A stretch of DNA of 64,000 nt from Streptomyces sp. A2-16 (GCF_018128905.1 NZ_CP063808.1:6944001-7008000), one strand, 5' to 3'; numbered from the stretch's first letter, positions 1-8,793 are shown. Translations and numbers: made by a program. Notes: generated from the sequence alone by a model not told the origin.

Positions 1-411
1 GGCCGCGGCACCACCCGCCCCTTCGAACTCCTCGGCGCCGAGGGGCTGGACGGCCGCTGGGCCGCCGCCGCGAACGAACTCGGCCTGCCCGGTGCGCACT
101 TCAGGGAGGCGTACTTCGCCCCCACGTTCTCCAAGTTCCAGGGGAAGACGATCGGCGGGATGCAGATCCACGTCCACGACAAGGCCGCGTACGACCCCGT
201 CCGCACCGGAGTCGCCCTGCTCGTGACCGCCAGGAACGTCTGGTCCGGGTTCGCCTGGCGCCCCGACAACTGGATCGACAAGCTCACCGGCTCCGCCCTG
301 GTCCGCACGATGATCGACGCCGGCGCGGACACCGACGAGGTCGTGGCGGGCTGGCGCGAGGAGCTGAGCGCTTTCCGGCGGATTCGAAAGAATTACCTCC
401 TCTACGGATGA
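1..411 (+). CDS. DUF1343 / NamZ-like exo-beta-N-acetylmuramidase, C-terminal part
   Basis: The frame is open from base 1, so the gene begins upstream and only its last 136 residues are visible. They begin GRGTTRPFELLGA and contain TFSKFQGKTIGG and a final RKNYLLYG, which I recognise as conserved blocks of DUF1343. The characterised member of that family, NamZ, removes terminal N-acetylmuramic acid from peptidoglycan fragments (family knowledge). The usual signal peptide and the N-terminal catalytic part would lie outside the window. The gene ends about 70 bp before the next gene on the same strand and I see no terminator between them. The family assignment is fairly sure. The exact substrate is inferred. 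Confidence 0.85.
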   Translation, partial: GRGTTRPFELLGAEGLDGRWAAAANELGLPGAHFREAYFAPTFSKFQGKTIGGMQIHVHDKAAYDPVRTGVALLVTARNVWSGFAWRPDNWIDKLTGSALVRTMIDAGADTDEVVAGWREELSAFRRIRKNYLLYG

Positions 412-480
412 GCCGCGAAGTATGGCCAACTTCGCCCGGCAGCAGGACGATACGCACCACTACGGGGGACGAGGTGGTGC

Positions 481-1797
481 GTGATGGCGGATCCGGCGAT
501 GAGCGTGACGCCGTACTGGGAGCTGACCTTCGACGCCGACGGTGACCCGCACACCGGTCGGCGGGACCGGCTGCTCGCGGAGGTCGTGGACCGGGGCGTC
601 GAGGACCTGATCGTCTTCTCGCACGGCTGGAACAGCGACCGCTCGGGGGCGACCCGCCTCTGCAGCAGCTTCTTCGCCCCGTTCCCGGAGCTCGCACCGG
701 CCGCGAGACTCGGGTACGTGGGGGTCGTATGGCCGTCGATGCGGTTCTCCGACGAGCCGATCCCGGACTTCCCGCGGGCGGTGGCCGCCGAGCTGCCGCC
801 GCGTCCGGTGCTCGACAAGGACACCCGGCACGCGCTGCTCGAGACCTTCCCGGGCAGGGCCACCGTGATCGACCAGTTGGCCCGGCTGCTGGACCAGCAG
901 CCGCGCGAGGACGCCGAGTTGGAGGAGTTCGGGCGGCTGGTGCGGATGCTGGTGGAGGTCGTGCCGCCGGGGCCGCAGGCGTTGTTCGCTGCGGACACCC
1001 TGGCGGAGGGCGTGCCGCAGGACGAGCCGGAGATCCTCGCCGGGTCGGCGGCGGCGGTGTGCGAGGAGTTCGCGCAGGCCCTCGCCGATCTCGAATCCCC
1101 GGACGGAGTACAGGGGTTCTCGATTCCCAACCCGTGGGACGGCGCGCACGAACTGCTGCGGCAGGGCACGTACTACGCGATGAAGCGGCGCGCCGGCACG
1201 GTCGGCGAGCGGGGGCTCGGCCGGGTGGTCGGGCAGCTCGCCGCCGCGGCGCCCGGGGTGCGGGTGCATCTCGTGGGACACAGCTTCGGCGGGCGGCTGG
1301 TGTCGTTCGCGCTGCGCGGCCTGCCGGAGGGGGTGCGGACGGTCAAGTCCGTCACACTGCTCCAAGGGGCCTTCTCGCACTACGCGTTCACCACCCGGCT
1401 CCCGCACGACCCGCGCGCGGGAGGTGTGCTGCAGGGGCAGCAGAACCGGGTGGACGGGCCGCTGGTGTGCTGTCACTCCAGCCATGACTCGGCGCTCGGC
1501 ACCCTGTACCCGCTGGCCTCGCGCATGGCGGGGGACGCGAGGGGTGTCGCGGCCTTCGACATCGGCCGGACGCTGGGCCCCAAGTGGGGTGCCATGGGGC
1601 ACGACGGGGTGCAGGCCGTGCCGGGCACGGTGTCCCTGAAGCTCGCCGAGGCTCTCAGGAAGCTGCCGGTGAAGGGCTGCGTGAACGTCGACACGGCGGC
1701 CGTCGTCAGACGCGGTGGACCGCCCTCGGGCGCGCACAGCGACATCTGCCACCGCGAGCTGGCCCAACTGGTGCTGACGGCGGGCCGCATCCGCTGA
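481..1797 (+). CDS. alpha/beta-hydrolase-fold protein
   Basis: A 438-residue protein with no signal peptide. It has an HGWN turn near residue 47 that resembles an oxyanion-hole loop, a nucleophile elbow GHSFGG near residue 265, an HSSHDSALGTLYP segment near 331 and GHDG near 373. Together these fit the Ser-Asp-His triad of an alpha/beta hydrolase. The long insertion between residues 80 and 220 matches no family I know, so the substrate is unknown. GTG at 481, ATG at 484 and ATG at 499 are all possible starts; a GGGGGACGAGG stretch lies just upstream. The closest homologues in Streptomyces are, as I recall, annotated loosely or even wrongly as kinases. No kinase motif is present. Confidence 0.75.
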   Translation: MMADPAMSVTPYWELTFDADGDPHTGRRDRLLAEVVDRGVEDLIVFSHGWNSDRSGATRLCSSFFAPFPELAPAARLGYVGVVWPSMRFSDEPIPDFPRAVAAELPPRPVLDKDTRHALLETFPGRATVIDQLARLLDQQPREDAELEEFGRLVRMLVEVVPPGPQALFAADTLAEGVPQDEPEILAGSAAAVCEEFAQALADLESPDGVQGFSIPNPWDGAHELLRQGTYYAMKRRAGTVGERGLGRVVGQLAAAAPGVRVHLVGHSFGGRLVSFALRGLPEGVRTVKSVTLLQGAFSHYAFTTRLPHDPRAGGVLQGQQNRVDGPLVCCHSSHDSALGTLYPLASRMAGDARGVAAFDIGRTLGPKWGAMGHDGVQAVPGTVSLKLAEALRKLPVKGCVNVDTAAVVRRGGPPSGAHSDICHRELAQLVLTAGRIR

Positions 1798-1829
1798 CCC
1801 GCCGCCAACAGCCTTGCTCTCTCGCGGTG

Positions 1830-4616
1830 TTACCGGTGCGAGGTGAACTCCACCACCTGCTGGAAGGTCGGACGGTTCTGCCAGCTGATGTTGGAGTGCT
1901 TGATGCCGCCCAGGGTGCGCTGCACGATCGAGTCGGCGCACCACTGATCGCCCGCCGAGCACAGGGAGTCGCCGGGGTAGACCTGGGCCGCGGTCTTGCC
2001 GGCCGCGGTCTTCAGGGTGCTGATCAGGATGTCCCGGCAGGCGCTGAGGCTGCCACCGCCGCAGTACTTGTTCGCCAGCGGGCCCTGCACGCTCTCACCG
2101 AGCACCGCGCGGACGTCCTTGTCGACGTAGCTCCACCAGCCGTACTGGAAGGAGCTGCCCGCGTGGGCGCCGGTGGGGCCGTGCGCGGCCGACGGGGACT
2201 CGTCGACGGGCAGGTTGGCCTGGAGGGCGGTGTACAGGCCGGTGCCCAGGCCCGGTTCGAAGATGCCCTTGGTCAGCAGCGGCCACCACGCGTCCAGGAT
2301 GCGGATCGCGTCGGCGTCGGCGTACTTCTTCGAACCCGCCGAGGTCTCGGTGCGCTTGCCGCCGGCCGTCAGCCAGGTCTGCAGCTTGGTCACCGCGGCC
2401 GCGGCCGTGGAGTCGGTGACCGTCGAGCTGTTGACCACCTTGAGCAGGTCGGGCAGGACGTCCTCGGCGCGCAGGTCGGCGAGGGAGGCGTCCGCCATGG
2501 CCTTCACCAGCGAGGCCCGGGTGACCCCGCCGGCCGCGACCAGTTTCTTCACCCGGTCCTCCAGCAGGTTGCCGCGGTGCACCGAGCCCTCGCCCCAGGG
2601 CGCGCTGGTGTAGTCCTTGGCCTGCTTGTTGTTCCAGGAGATGTAGTAGTCCTGGTCGATGGAGTTGGGGTGCGCGGAGGCCGGCGTGTAGTCGGCGGTG
2701 TTGGTGGTCGGGTTCCAGTTCCTCCAGTCGTACGCCGCCTGGGCCCACACCGGGAACTCGGCGTCGACGCCGCTCGCGCGCACCGGGTTGTCACCGCTGT
2801 TGTAGTACGCGGTGTGCGTGGAGTCGGCGTAGAACCAGTTGAAGGTGTAGTTGATGTGCTGCACCGCGCTCTGGAAGTCCTGCGGGCTCTTGACGTAGTC
2901 CGGGTCGTTCAGCATCTGGAAGCCGATGATCGAGTCGGCCTCGTGCATGTAGGAGGAGCGCAGGGTGGTGTAGGCGACCTTCTTGCCGCCGACGGTCGCG
3001 CGGTACTCGACGGGGCCGTACTTCGTCTTCCAGACCCTCATCGTGTACGAGCCCGCGGCGGTGCCGTCGGCCGTGGTCGGGGCCCAGGAGTTCTTCTGCT
3101 CGATCTTGTCCATGGCCGTGCAGGTGCCGTGGTACAGGTAGTGGTAGTCGTCCTGGCACAGTTCGACGGCGTAGGTGTCGATGATGTCCTGGCCGGAGGT
3201 CGTGGCGCTCCACGAGTAGTCCTGGCCGCGGCCGAGTTCGACGTACATGCTCAGGCCCGCGAAGGAGGCACCGCGGGCGCTGATGCCCGGGCCCTGGATC
3301 TCCTGGAGCATGAGCAGCTGGGGTGCGAAGTACCCGGTCTGCGGGCCGAAGACGGCGACCGGGTGGCCGCTTGCGGTGTACTTCCCGCTGACCACGAGGG
3401 CGTTGGACATGCCGCGCTTGGCCGAGGTGAGGGCGTTCGCGGTGGCCGTGGCGGAGGCCGCCGAGGCGCTCTGGTCGGCGCCGGTGCCCGTCGGGTCGTG
3501 GACCAGGGGTTCGGTGGCCACCGAACCGGCGTCGGGCAGCGCCTCGCCCTGTGCGTCGGCGGGCTTGGCGGCGTACGGGAAGCTCTCGCCGTTGTGGACG
3601 GTGAGGACCGCCTCGGGGTCGTTGCGCTCGCGGAAGGACTCCCAGACCTCGGTGCCCTTCGTCACGCCGTACCGCTCCTGGGCGGCCATCAGCGAGATCG
3701 CGTTGTTGACCTCGCCGCCGCCCCCGGAGCCGAAGAGGGCGCCGATGACGGAGGCCAGCGCGACCAGGTCGGTGAGCTTGAAGTGGTCGATGGTGCCGGC
3801 GTTGGTGACGGAGTCCTTGTGGCCGGTCAGGACGTACTCGCCGGGGAAGTAGCGGCCGCTGTCGGAGGCGTCGATGTAGGCGTTGATGCCGGCGAGGTAG
3901 GCGTTGGCGTCGGCGAGGGCCTGCTGGCCGCGGGCGCCCGCATTGGCGACGGCGTTGTCGATCTGCGCCTGGAGATCGGCCTCGGTGTAGGGCGCGTTGC
4001 GCCAGAACTGCTGCTCCAGGCCCTGGTTGGAGGGGGCGCCGCCGGCGAAGGTGGTCAGCTGGCCGCGGCCGACGTGGCGGAAGACGTCCATGAGCCACAG
4101 CCGGTCCTGAGCGGCCGCGTAGCCCGCGCCGAACTCGGTGCCGTACCTGGTGGTACCGGTGATGTGCGGCACACCGGTCTTCTTGTCCCGGACGATCTTC
4201 ACGTCGGTGCGGCCCGCGGGGCTCAGGGTGGAGGCGACTTGATCGGCGGCGACCCCGAACGACGCGTCGTTGAAGAAGGTGTTGATGGTGGAGTTGGTGA
4301 GTGCGGGGTACCCCTTGGCCAGGTTGGCGTAGGGGCCGAGCTGGTCCTCGGCGTGGTCGGGCTGGGTGCCGAAGGCCTGGTTGAGGAGGATCTGCGCGAG
4401 GGTGGCGTTGCCGTTCTCGCCGGGCGGCAGGATGTCGGAACACTGGCCGCCGCAGTAGTCGTTCGGCGTCGCGGCCTCGGCGGCGGCCGCGGTCTGGGCA
4501 AGCGGGGACAAAAGGCCGGCAATCAGGACGCATACGGAAGCGGACTTCAGGAACCCGGTGAGTCTGCCGGGAGTTCTCAGTCTGTCGAGTGCGGTGCGTG
4601 AGGTGCGCCGTGGCAT
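1830..4616 (-). CDS. secreted penicillin acylase family protein
   Basis: A 928-residue Ntn-hydrolase precursor. It begins MPRRTSRTALDRL with a signal peptide ending near TAAAAEA. The segment AGYAAAQDRLWLMDVFR is typical of the alpha chain. GMSNALVVSG near residue 403 supplies the serine that becomes the N-terminal nucleophile of the beta chain after autoproteolysis. HYLYHGTC and the SWSAT region further on fit the beta chain. Known family members hydrolyse penicillin G/V, acyl-homoserine lactones or cyclic lipopeptides such as aculeacin. The large size and the C-terminal extension with paired cysteines (CGGGSLSAC) fit the actinomycete branch, and the natural substrate cannot be read from sequence. 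I start at 4616 because a TTGGAG ribosome site precedes that ATG. The longer reading to 4685 adds residues before the signal peptide. Confidence 0.9.
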   Translation of the reverse strand: MPRRTSRTALDRLRTPGRLTGFLKSASVCVLIAGLLSPLAQTAAAAEAATPNDYCGGQCSDILPPGENGNATLAQILLNQAFGTQPDHAEDQLGPYANLAKGYPALTNSTINTFFNDASFGVAADQVASTLSPAGRTDVKIVRDKKTGVPHITGTTRYGTEFGAGYAAAQDRLWLMDVFRHVGRGQLTTFAGGAPSNQGLEQQFWRNAPYTEADLQAQIDNAVANAGARGQQALADANAYLAGINAYIDASDSGRYFPGEYVLTGHKDSVTNAGTIDHFKLTDLVALASVIGALFGSGGGGEVNNAISLMAAQERYGVTKGTEVWESFRERNDPEAVLTVHNGESFPYAAKPADAQGEALPDAGSVATEPLVHDPTGTGADQSASAASATATANALTSAKRGMSNALVVSGKYTASGHPVAVFGPQTGYFAPQLLMLQEIQGPGISARGASFAGLSMYVELGRGQDYSWSATTSGQDIIDTYAVELCQDDYHYLYHGTCTAMDKIEQKNSWAPTTADGTAAGSYTMRVWKTKYGPVEYRATVGGKKVAYTTLRSSYMHEADSIIGFQMLNDPDYVKSPQDFQSAVQHINYTFNWFYADSTHTAYYNSGDNPVRASGVDAEFPVWAQAAYDWRNWNPTTNTADYTPASAHPNSIDQDYYISWNNKQAKDYTSAPWGEGSVHRGNLLEDRVKKLVAAGGVTRASLVKAMADASLADLRAEDVLPDLLKVVNSSTVTDSTAAAAVTKLQTWLTAGGKRTETSAGSKKYADADAIRILDAWWPLLTKGIFEPGLGTGLYTALQANLPVDESPSAAHGPTGAHAGSSFQYGWWSYVDKDVRAVLGESVQGPLANKYCGGGSLSACRDILISTLKTAAGKTAAQVYPGDSLCSAGDQWCADSIVQRTLGGIKHSNISWQNRPTFQQVVEFTSHR

Positions 4617-4752
4617 GGCAGCTCCAACCGACGGGGGGTGTGGCCGGACGTTACCGCCGGTATCCCCGGGATTGAAGATGAACATGCGTCAAGTTTTGGC
4701 AGGGGTTCTCGGGCTTATGGGGGGCATCGGAAATCGGATGGAGCCAAATCGC

Positions 4753-4775
4753 TTGTCGATACGTCTATTCGACAA
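4753..4775. promoter_or_regulatory. 7-9-7 inverted repeat in divergent promoter region
   Basis: TTGTCGA (4753-4759) and TCGACAA (4769-4775) are perfect reverse complements separated by 9 bases. They lie in the 232-bp divergent gap between the penicillin-acylase-family gene (start 4616) and the zinc-ribbon gene (start 4849). The size and position suit a dimeric repressor site. A GCGCG repeat pair follows at about 4780-4795. No cognate regulator is evident nearby. Confidence 0.4.
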
Positions 4776-4848
4776 CGCCGCGCGAAGTCCGCGCGGTGAC
4801 GCCGAAGTGACCGAAGTACAGGTGCAGGTGTGACGGAGGTGCAGGGCG

Positions 4849-5451
4849 ATGGCCGGTTTCCGGAGTCTGGCGAGACAGGTGCGAGATCCGCGGTGCGATC
4901 TGGCGCTTCGGCGCTACTCGCTGCGCAAGTGCCTTGAGCGGTTCGCTCCTTACGGGCACAGGGCGACCTGGGACCACTTGTGCTCCCGGGCGGGTTTCGG
5001 TCCCGAGGACCGCTCCCCCGATCCGGCGCGGCTCGTGGCCGCACTGGAGGAGCTGGAGGAGGCGCGTTCGGTCTGGCTGGCCTACGAGGTCGAGTTCGCC
5101 GAGCGGCGCAAGAAGGAGAAGCACGACGGGTTGCGCAGGCCGGGCAGTGTGGACGACTGGCACCGCCTGACCTGGGGCGGGTTCGGAGTCGCGTGGTGCG
5201 ACGACCCCCGGGTGCACCCCGATGATTCACTGGCCGAGGTGCTGCGCAGGCTGATCTCCGCGCTGGAGCGCGAGCCGGGCGCGGTGTGCCCGGTGTGCGA
5301 CGGGGAGCGGCTCGTCTGGAAGTACGAACTGGACCACGAGCCCTCGACCGGTCCGGTCTGCGCGGACTGCGGAATCCTGGTGCCGCGGCCCGTGCTCACC
5401 CCCGAGGCCCTGGCGGACGCCAGGCGCGGACGGTTGCTGATGTCGGCCTAG
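4849..5451 (+). CDS. hypothetical protein with C-terminal zinc-ribbon-like cysteines
   Basis: A 200-residue soluble protein that I do not recognise. The start is supported by GGAGG about ten bases upstream. The N-terminal half is charged and helical (LEELEEARSVWLAYEVEFAERRKKEK). A WGGFGVAWCDD segment lies in the middle. The C-terminal part has CPVCDGERL near residue 147 and VCADCG near 171, a four-cysteine arrangement typical of a zinc ribbon. The protein may therefore bind nucleic acid or another protein, but this is inference. The gene stands alone. A gap of about 90 bp separates it from the BKACE-type gene downstream on the same strand, so co-transcription is possible. Confidence 0.75.
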   Translation: MAGFRSLARQVRDPRCDLALRRYSLRKCLERFAPYGHRATWDHLCSRAGFGPEDRSPDPARLVAALEELEEARSVWLAYEVEFAERRKKEKHDGLRRPGSVDDWHRLTWGGFGVAWCDDPRVHPDDSLAEVLRRLISALEREPGAVCPVCDGERLVWKYELDHEPSTGPVCADCGILVPRPVLTPEALADARRGRLLMSA

Positions 5452-5541
5452 AGCGTGTGAGCGCACCGGGGGTGCGCCGGGGATGCCGCACCCCCTGTTG
5501 GACAGGGTTGAACCGTCGGTGCCGCCTGGCACCATCGAGGA

Positions 5542-6264
5542 ATGGTGCAGGTGTGTCTGAACGGCCCGCGCGGGGCCGCCGACGGAGTGGCGGTGCCGCT
5601 CACGCCCGAGTCCATGGCGCAGGCGGCGGCCGAGGCCGTCGCGGCGGGTGCCACGGACATCCATGTCCACCCCAAGACGCCTTGCGGACAGGACAGTCTG
5701 TCGCCGCGGGTGGTCGCGGCGACGCTCGACGCGATCCGCGCGCGGGTGCCGGTCCCGGTCGGCGTGACGACCGGCGCCTGGGCGGACCCGGACCCAGAGG
5801 ACCGGCTCGCCCGCATCCGGAGCTGGACCGTGCTGCCCGACCACGCCTCGGTGAACTGGCACGAGCCGGGGGCCGAGTCACTGGCCGCGGCACTGATCGA
5901 CCTGGGTGTCGGTGTGGAGGCCGGCATCTGGTCGGGCACGGACGGGGCGGCCCGGTTCGCGGTGTCCGCGCTCGCCCCGAAGGTGCTGCGTGTCCTCGCG
6001 GAGGTGACGGACACCGAGGCGGCGGAGGCCTCCGCACGCGCACTCCTCACTGAACTCGGCCCGGCCCACGGCCGCCCCGTCCTGCTGCACGGCGAGGACG
6101 CCGGGGCCTGGCCGGTGCTGCGGCTCGCCGGGCGGCTGGGTCTCGCGACGAGGATCGGCCTGGAGGACACGCTGTTCCTGCCGGACGGCCGACGGGCCGT
6201 GTCCAACGCTCAGTTGGTGGCCGAGGGGCTGGTCCAGTACGGGTGGGCCCACCGCTCGTCGTAG
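5542..6264 (+). CDS. BKACE-family (DUF849) 3-keto-5-aminohexanoate-cleavage-like enzyme
   Basis: A 240-residue protein with the family opening VCLNGPRG and the zinc-ligand region ATDIHVHPKTPCGQDSL near residue 40. GVTTGAW and SVNWHEPGA follow on successive strands of a TIM barrel. BKACE enzymes condense a beta-keto acid with acetyl-CoA to give acetoacetate and a new CoA thioester (family knowledge). The protein is shorter than the usual 270-310 residues and lacks the classical HPRD, so the substrate may differ. The ATG at 5542 lies almost on top of GAGGA; nearby GTG codons at 5545 and 5551 would be better spaced. The 3' end overlaps the convergent gene by 55 bases. Confidence 0.8.
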   Translation: MVQVCLNGPRGAADGVAVPLTPESMAQAAAEAVAAGATDIHVHPKTPCGQDSLSPRVVAATLDAIRARVPVPVGVTTGAWADPDPEDRLARIRSWTVLPDHASVNWHEPGAESLAAALIDLGVGVEAGIWSGTDGAARFAVSALAPKVLRVLAEVTDTEAAEASARALLTELGPAHGRPVLLHGEDAGAWPVLRLAGRLGLATRIGLEDTLFLPDGRRAVSNAQLVAEGLVQYGWAHRSS

Positions 6265-6941
6265 GGCAGGGCGAGGAGTTCGACGCGGGCCGCGAGGTCG
6301 GGCTCGCCCTGGGCGCGGAGGCGGGCGGGGGCGTGGGCGGCCAGCCAGGACCGGAGTACGGGCAGGGCGATCTCCTCGCCGTGCAGCCACCAGCCGAACG
6401 GGGTGCCGTCCACGAGCAGGTCCGCGAGCCACCAGTCGACGCACTGCGCCAGGTGCGCGTCCGCGACCGGGGCCGGCCGCCACAGGTCGAGCAGCGGGGC
6501 CGCCGATCCGAGGATCGAGGCGCACAGCTCGAAGATCTCACTGATCGAGTAGGGCGGCTCGGGCGTCGCGAGGACGTCCTGCCACCAGGTGTGCACGAAC
6601 GTCTCGACGGCGGCAGCCTGCTGCTCGGGCCACGAGCGCCAGTCGACGACGGCGAGACCGTGGAAGCCGAGACCGAGCGGGCCCAGGGCCCCCTCGGTCA
6701 GCGCTCGCGCCCCCTGAGGCAGCAGGCGCCGCATCGCGGCGTCCTGGTCGTCGAAGTGACCCGACGCCTGGAAGGTGTACTGCCTGACCACGTCCACCGG
6801 TATCCGGACGTACGGTGTGCGCAGATACGCGACCTCCTCGGGAAGGTCGCAGACGCTGCAGGCGGTCTCACCGGGGCTGGCGAACCCGTTGAACACGGTG
6901 TCGATGTCCGCCAGGGCTGCCTCAAGGGCGGTTGCGTGCAT
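6210..6941 (-). CDS. hypothetical protein, conserved-looking, unknown function
   Basis: A 243-residue soluble protein of unremarkable composition (many Trp, Leu and acidic residues) that reads like a real protein. I do not recognise the family. Visible features are CSVCDLPEEVAYL near residue 28, a central FVHTWWQDVL and a C-terminal LALPYDERWAHPYW. The paired cysteines might bind metal. Its 3' end runs 55 bases into the convergent BKACE-type gene, which is unusual but acceptable. No strong Shine-Dalgarno precedes the ATG at 6941, so the start may be somewhat different. No operon partner is evident; the next gene on this strand, soxR, ends 92 bases upstream. Confidence 0.65.
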   Translation of the reverse strand: MHATALEAALADIDTVFNGFASPGETACSVCDLPEEVAYLRTPYVRIPVDVVRQYTFQASGHFDDQDAAMRRLLPQGARALTEGALGPLGLGFHGLAVVDWRSWPEQQAAAVETFVHTWWQDVLATPEPPYSISEIFELCASILGSAAPLLDLWRPAPVADAHLAQCVDWWLADLLVDGTPFGWWLHGEEIALPVLRSWLAAHAPARLRAQGEPDLAARVELLALPYDERWAHPYWTSPSATN

Positions 6942-7032
6942 GGGAGTTGGTCCCGTCAGGACTCCGGACGCGGCGTCGCCGCCGACCGAAGATCGCGACG
7001 CTACCAGGCACGGGCAGCGGGCACCAGCGGTT

Positions 7033-7548
7033 TCAGCAGCGCTCGTCCACCGCGTCCTCCCGCTCCCGGCGTCCGCCCCGCTGCCGCTCCCGGCTCTGCT
7101 CGACCAGCAGTCGCGACCCGGTCAGCCGGTCGCCGAAGACGTCGTCCGGGTTGGACAGGACGCAGGTGTCGAGGGAGAGACAGCCGCAGCCGATGCAGTC
7201 GGTGAGGTGGTCGCGCAGCCGGTTCAACTGCTTGATGCGCTCGTCGAGTTCGGAGCGCCAGGCCTCGGAGAGCCGGGCCCAGTCCTCGCGGGTGGGCGTG
7301 CGTTCCTCGGGCAGCTCGGAGAGGGCGTCGCGGATCGTGGCCAGGGGGATGCCGACCCGCTGGGCGGCCCGGACGAACGCGACCCTGCGCAGCGCGTCAC
7401 GGGAGTAGCGGCGCTGGTTGCCCGTGGTGCGGCGGCTGCTGATCAGGCCCTTGGACTCGTAGAAGTGCAGGGCGGAGACGGCGGCGCCGCTGCGGGCGGC
7501 GAGCTGGCCGACCGTGAGTTCATGGATCTTCTCGGGAATCTGGGGCAC
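7033..7548 (-). CDS. soxR: redox-sensitive MerR-family activator SoxR
   Basis: A MerR-family regulator of 171 residues from the GTG at 7548, or 177 from the ATG at 7566. Its N-terminal winged helix is LTVGQLAARSGAAVSALHFY, followed by the RRTTGNQRRYSRDALRR wing and a coiled-coil dimerisation helix. The [2Fe-2S] cluster motif CIGCGCLSLDTC (C-x2-C-x-C-x5-C) is intact. In Streptomyces, SoxR responds to redox-active secondary metabolites such as actinorhodin and activates transporter and oxidoreductase genes rather than soxS (family knowledge). I prefer the shorter start because MPQIPEKIHELTV matches the start I remember for the S. coelicolor protein. No adjacent gene looks like a SoxR target. 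Confidence 0.95.
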   Translation of the reverse strand: MPQIPEKIHELTVGQLAARSGAAVSALHFYESKGLISSRRTTGNQRRYSRDALRRVAFVRAAQRVGIPLATIRDALSELPEERTPTREDWARLSEAWRSELDERIKQLNRLRDHLTDCIGCGCLSLDTCVLSNPDDVFGDRLTGSRLLVEQSRERQRGGRREREDAVDERC

Positions 7549-7613
7549 CCCTCGAACCCTACCCATGCCGTCACCCTCGCGGTCCGTTGACAGGGGGTCC
7601 CCGGCCGACCATG

Positions 7614-7629
7614 CTAAGCAGTTGCTTAG
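7614..7629. promoter_or_regulatory. TetR-type operator upstream of maoC-like gene
   Basis: CTAAGC-AGTT-GCTTAG is a perfect 6-4-6 palindrome 27 bases before the hydratase start at 7656. A near-identical site (CTGAGC-GAGC-GCTTAG, 8794-8809) lies upstream of the convergent TetR gene, so that TetR is the obvious ligand. Confidence 0.65.
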
Positions 7630-7655
7630 ACATTGTGTGGCGAGGAGGCCGGGAC

Positions 7656-8117
7656 ATGGCAGAGCCGAGGAACTTCACGGGCGTCGACGACCTGAAGGCG
7701 GCGGTGGGCGAGCAGCTGGGGTACACCGACTGGCTGGAGGTCGACCAGAAGCGCATCGACCTGTTCGCGGAGGCCACCGGCGACCACCAGTGGATCCATG
7801 TCGACCCGGAGAAGGCCGCCACGGGCCCCTTCGGCACGACCATCGCGCACGGCTATCTCACCCTCTCCCTGCTGCCGCTGTTCGGGCCGCAGTTGATCAG
7901 CGTCGAGGGGGTGAAGATGGGCGTCAACTACGGGACGAACAAGGTGCGTTTCCCCGCGCCGGTGCCCGTGGGCTCCCGCCTGCGCGCCACCGCGCGGATC
8001 ACCGGCGTCGACGACGTGGCGGGCGGCGTCCAGGTCACCGTCGCCTTCAGCGTGGAGCGCGAGGGCGGGGACAAGCCGGTGTGCGTGGCGGAGTCGGTGT
8101 CCCGCTACTACCTCTGA
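7656..8117 (+). CDS. MaoC-family (R)-specific enoyl-CoA hydratase
   Basis: A 153-residue hot-dog-fold hydratase. The catalytic block is DLFAEATGDHQWIHVDPEKA, with the Asp-His pair in GDHQWIH near residue 43, followed by GPFGTTIAHGYLTLSLLP and the strand NYGTNKVRFPAPVPVGS. MaoC hydratases add water across trans-2-enoyl-CoA, in beta-oxidation-like routes or in supplying 3-hydroxyacyl-CoA (family knowledge). The start follows GAGGAGG at a good distance; upstream ATGs in frame lack a ribosome site and would run through the operator. The gene is convergent with a TetR regulator ending 4 bases away. That regulator's likely operator lies in this gene's promoter, so repression by it is inferred. Confidence 0.92.
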   Translation: MAEPRNFTGVDDLKAAVGEQLGYTDWLEVDQKRIDLFAEATGDHQWIHVDPEKAATGPFGTTIAHGYLTLSLLPLFGPQLISVEGVKMGVNYGTNKVRFPAPVPVGSRLRATARITGVDDVAGGVQVTVAFSVEREGGDKPVCVAESVSRYYL

Positions 8118-8121
8118 GCGG

Positions 8122-8748
8122 CTACTTCGCCGCCCCCACCATCCGTAGCACGAGGTCGGCGTCGAGCGCGCCGACCTCGTCGGGCGTCCAGGGGCCGTCG
8201 ACGTTGAACCAGCGGGCCACGTCGATGCAGAGCGACATGACGGCGAGGGTCGTGCCCCGCACGTCGAGCACGTCGAACTCACCGGAGGCCACGCCGTCCT
8301 CGATGATCCCGCGCACCTCGGCGTCGCACTGCCGGCGCAGAGCGAGGATCTCGGCGCGGGCGTCGGGGCCGAGGGAGTCGAGTTCGTACTGGACGACCCG
8401 GGCGGTGGTACGGCCGCCCGCGTGCCAGCGCACGAAGGAGCTCACCGCGTCCGCGAGCCGCTCGGTCGCGGTGCCCTCGCGGCGGGCCGCGACCTGGAGG
8501 ATCTCCAGCGCCTTGGCGTGACCGATCCTGCTGATGCGGTGGAGCAGCTCTTCCTTGGTCTTGTAGTGGATGTAGAGCGCGGCGGGGCTCATCCCGGCCC
8601 GGCCCGCGATGTCCCGGGTCGTGGTGGCGTGATAGCCCCGCTCGGCGAAAGCCTCCACCGCGGCGACGAGCAGCCGCCGCGCCGCGTCGGGCGTGACCTC
8701 GCCCCACGCCGACGTCTCGCCGTCGGCCGTCTCCTCCGCCGTACTCAT
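8122..8748 (-). CDS. TetR-family regulator, likely repressor of the adjacent hydratase
   Basis: A 208-residue TetR/AcrR protein. The helix-turn-helix is TTRDIAGRAGMSPAALYIHYKTKEELL (residues about 42-68), preceded by AAVEAFAERGYHAT. The C-terminal ligand domain is a variable all-helical region ending in DLVLRMVGAAK. The ATG at 8748 follows GAGGGGCGTGCG. An operator-like site 46-61 bases upstream of this start (8794-8809) matches the one in front of the maoC-like gene, which implies autoregulation together with control of the hydratase. The ligand is most likely an acyl-CoA or related acid, by analogy with other TetR proteins linked to MaoC. That is inference only. Confidence 0.92.
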   Translation of the reverse strand: MSTAEETADGETSAWGEVTPDAARRLLVAAVEAFAERGYHATTTRDIAGRAGMSPAALYIHYKTKEELLHRISRIGHAKALEILQVAARREGTATERLADAVSSFVRWHAGGRTTARVVQYELDSLGPDARAEILALRRQCDAEVRGIIEDGVASGEFDVLDVRGTTLAVMSLCIDVARWFNVDGPWTPDEVGALDADLVLRMVGAAK

Positions 8749-8793
8749 CGCACGCCCCTCTCCACTGTCAGAACCCCCACCATACCGCCCAAC

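Noticed and set aside
1584..4601. 1005-residue open frame on the plus strand
   Set aside because: It lies opposite the penicillin-acylase-family gene, has Gly/Val/Arg-rich shadow composition and no domain; it arises from G/C codon bias.
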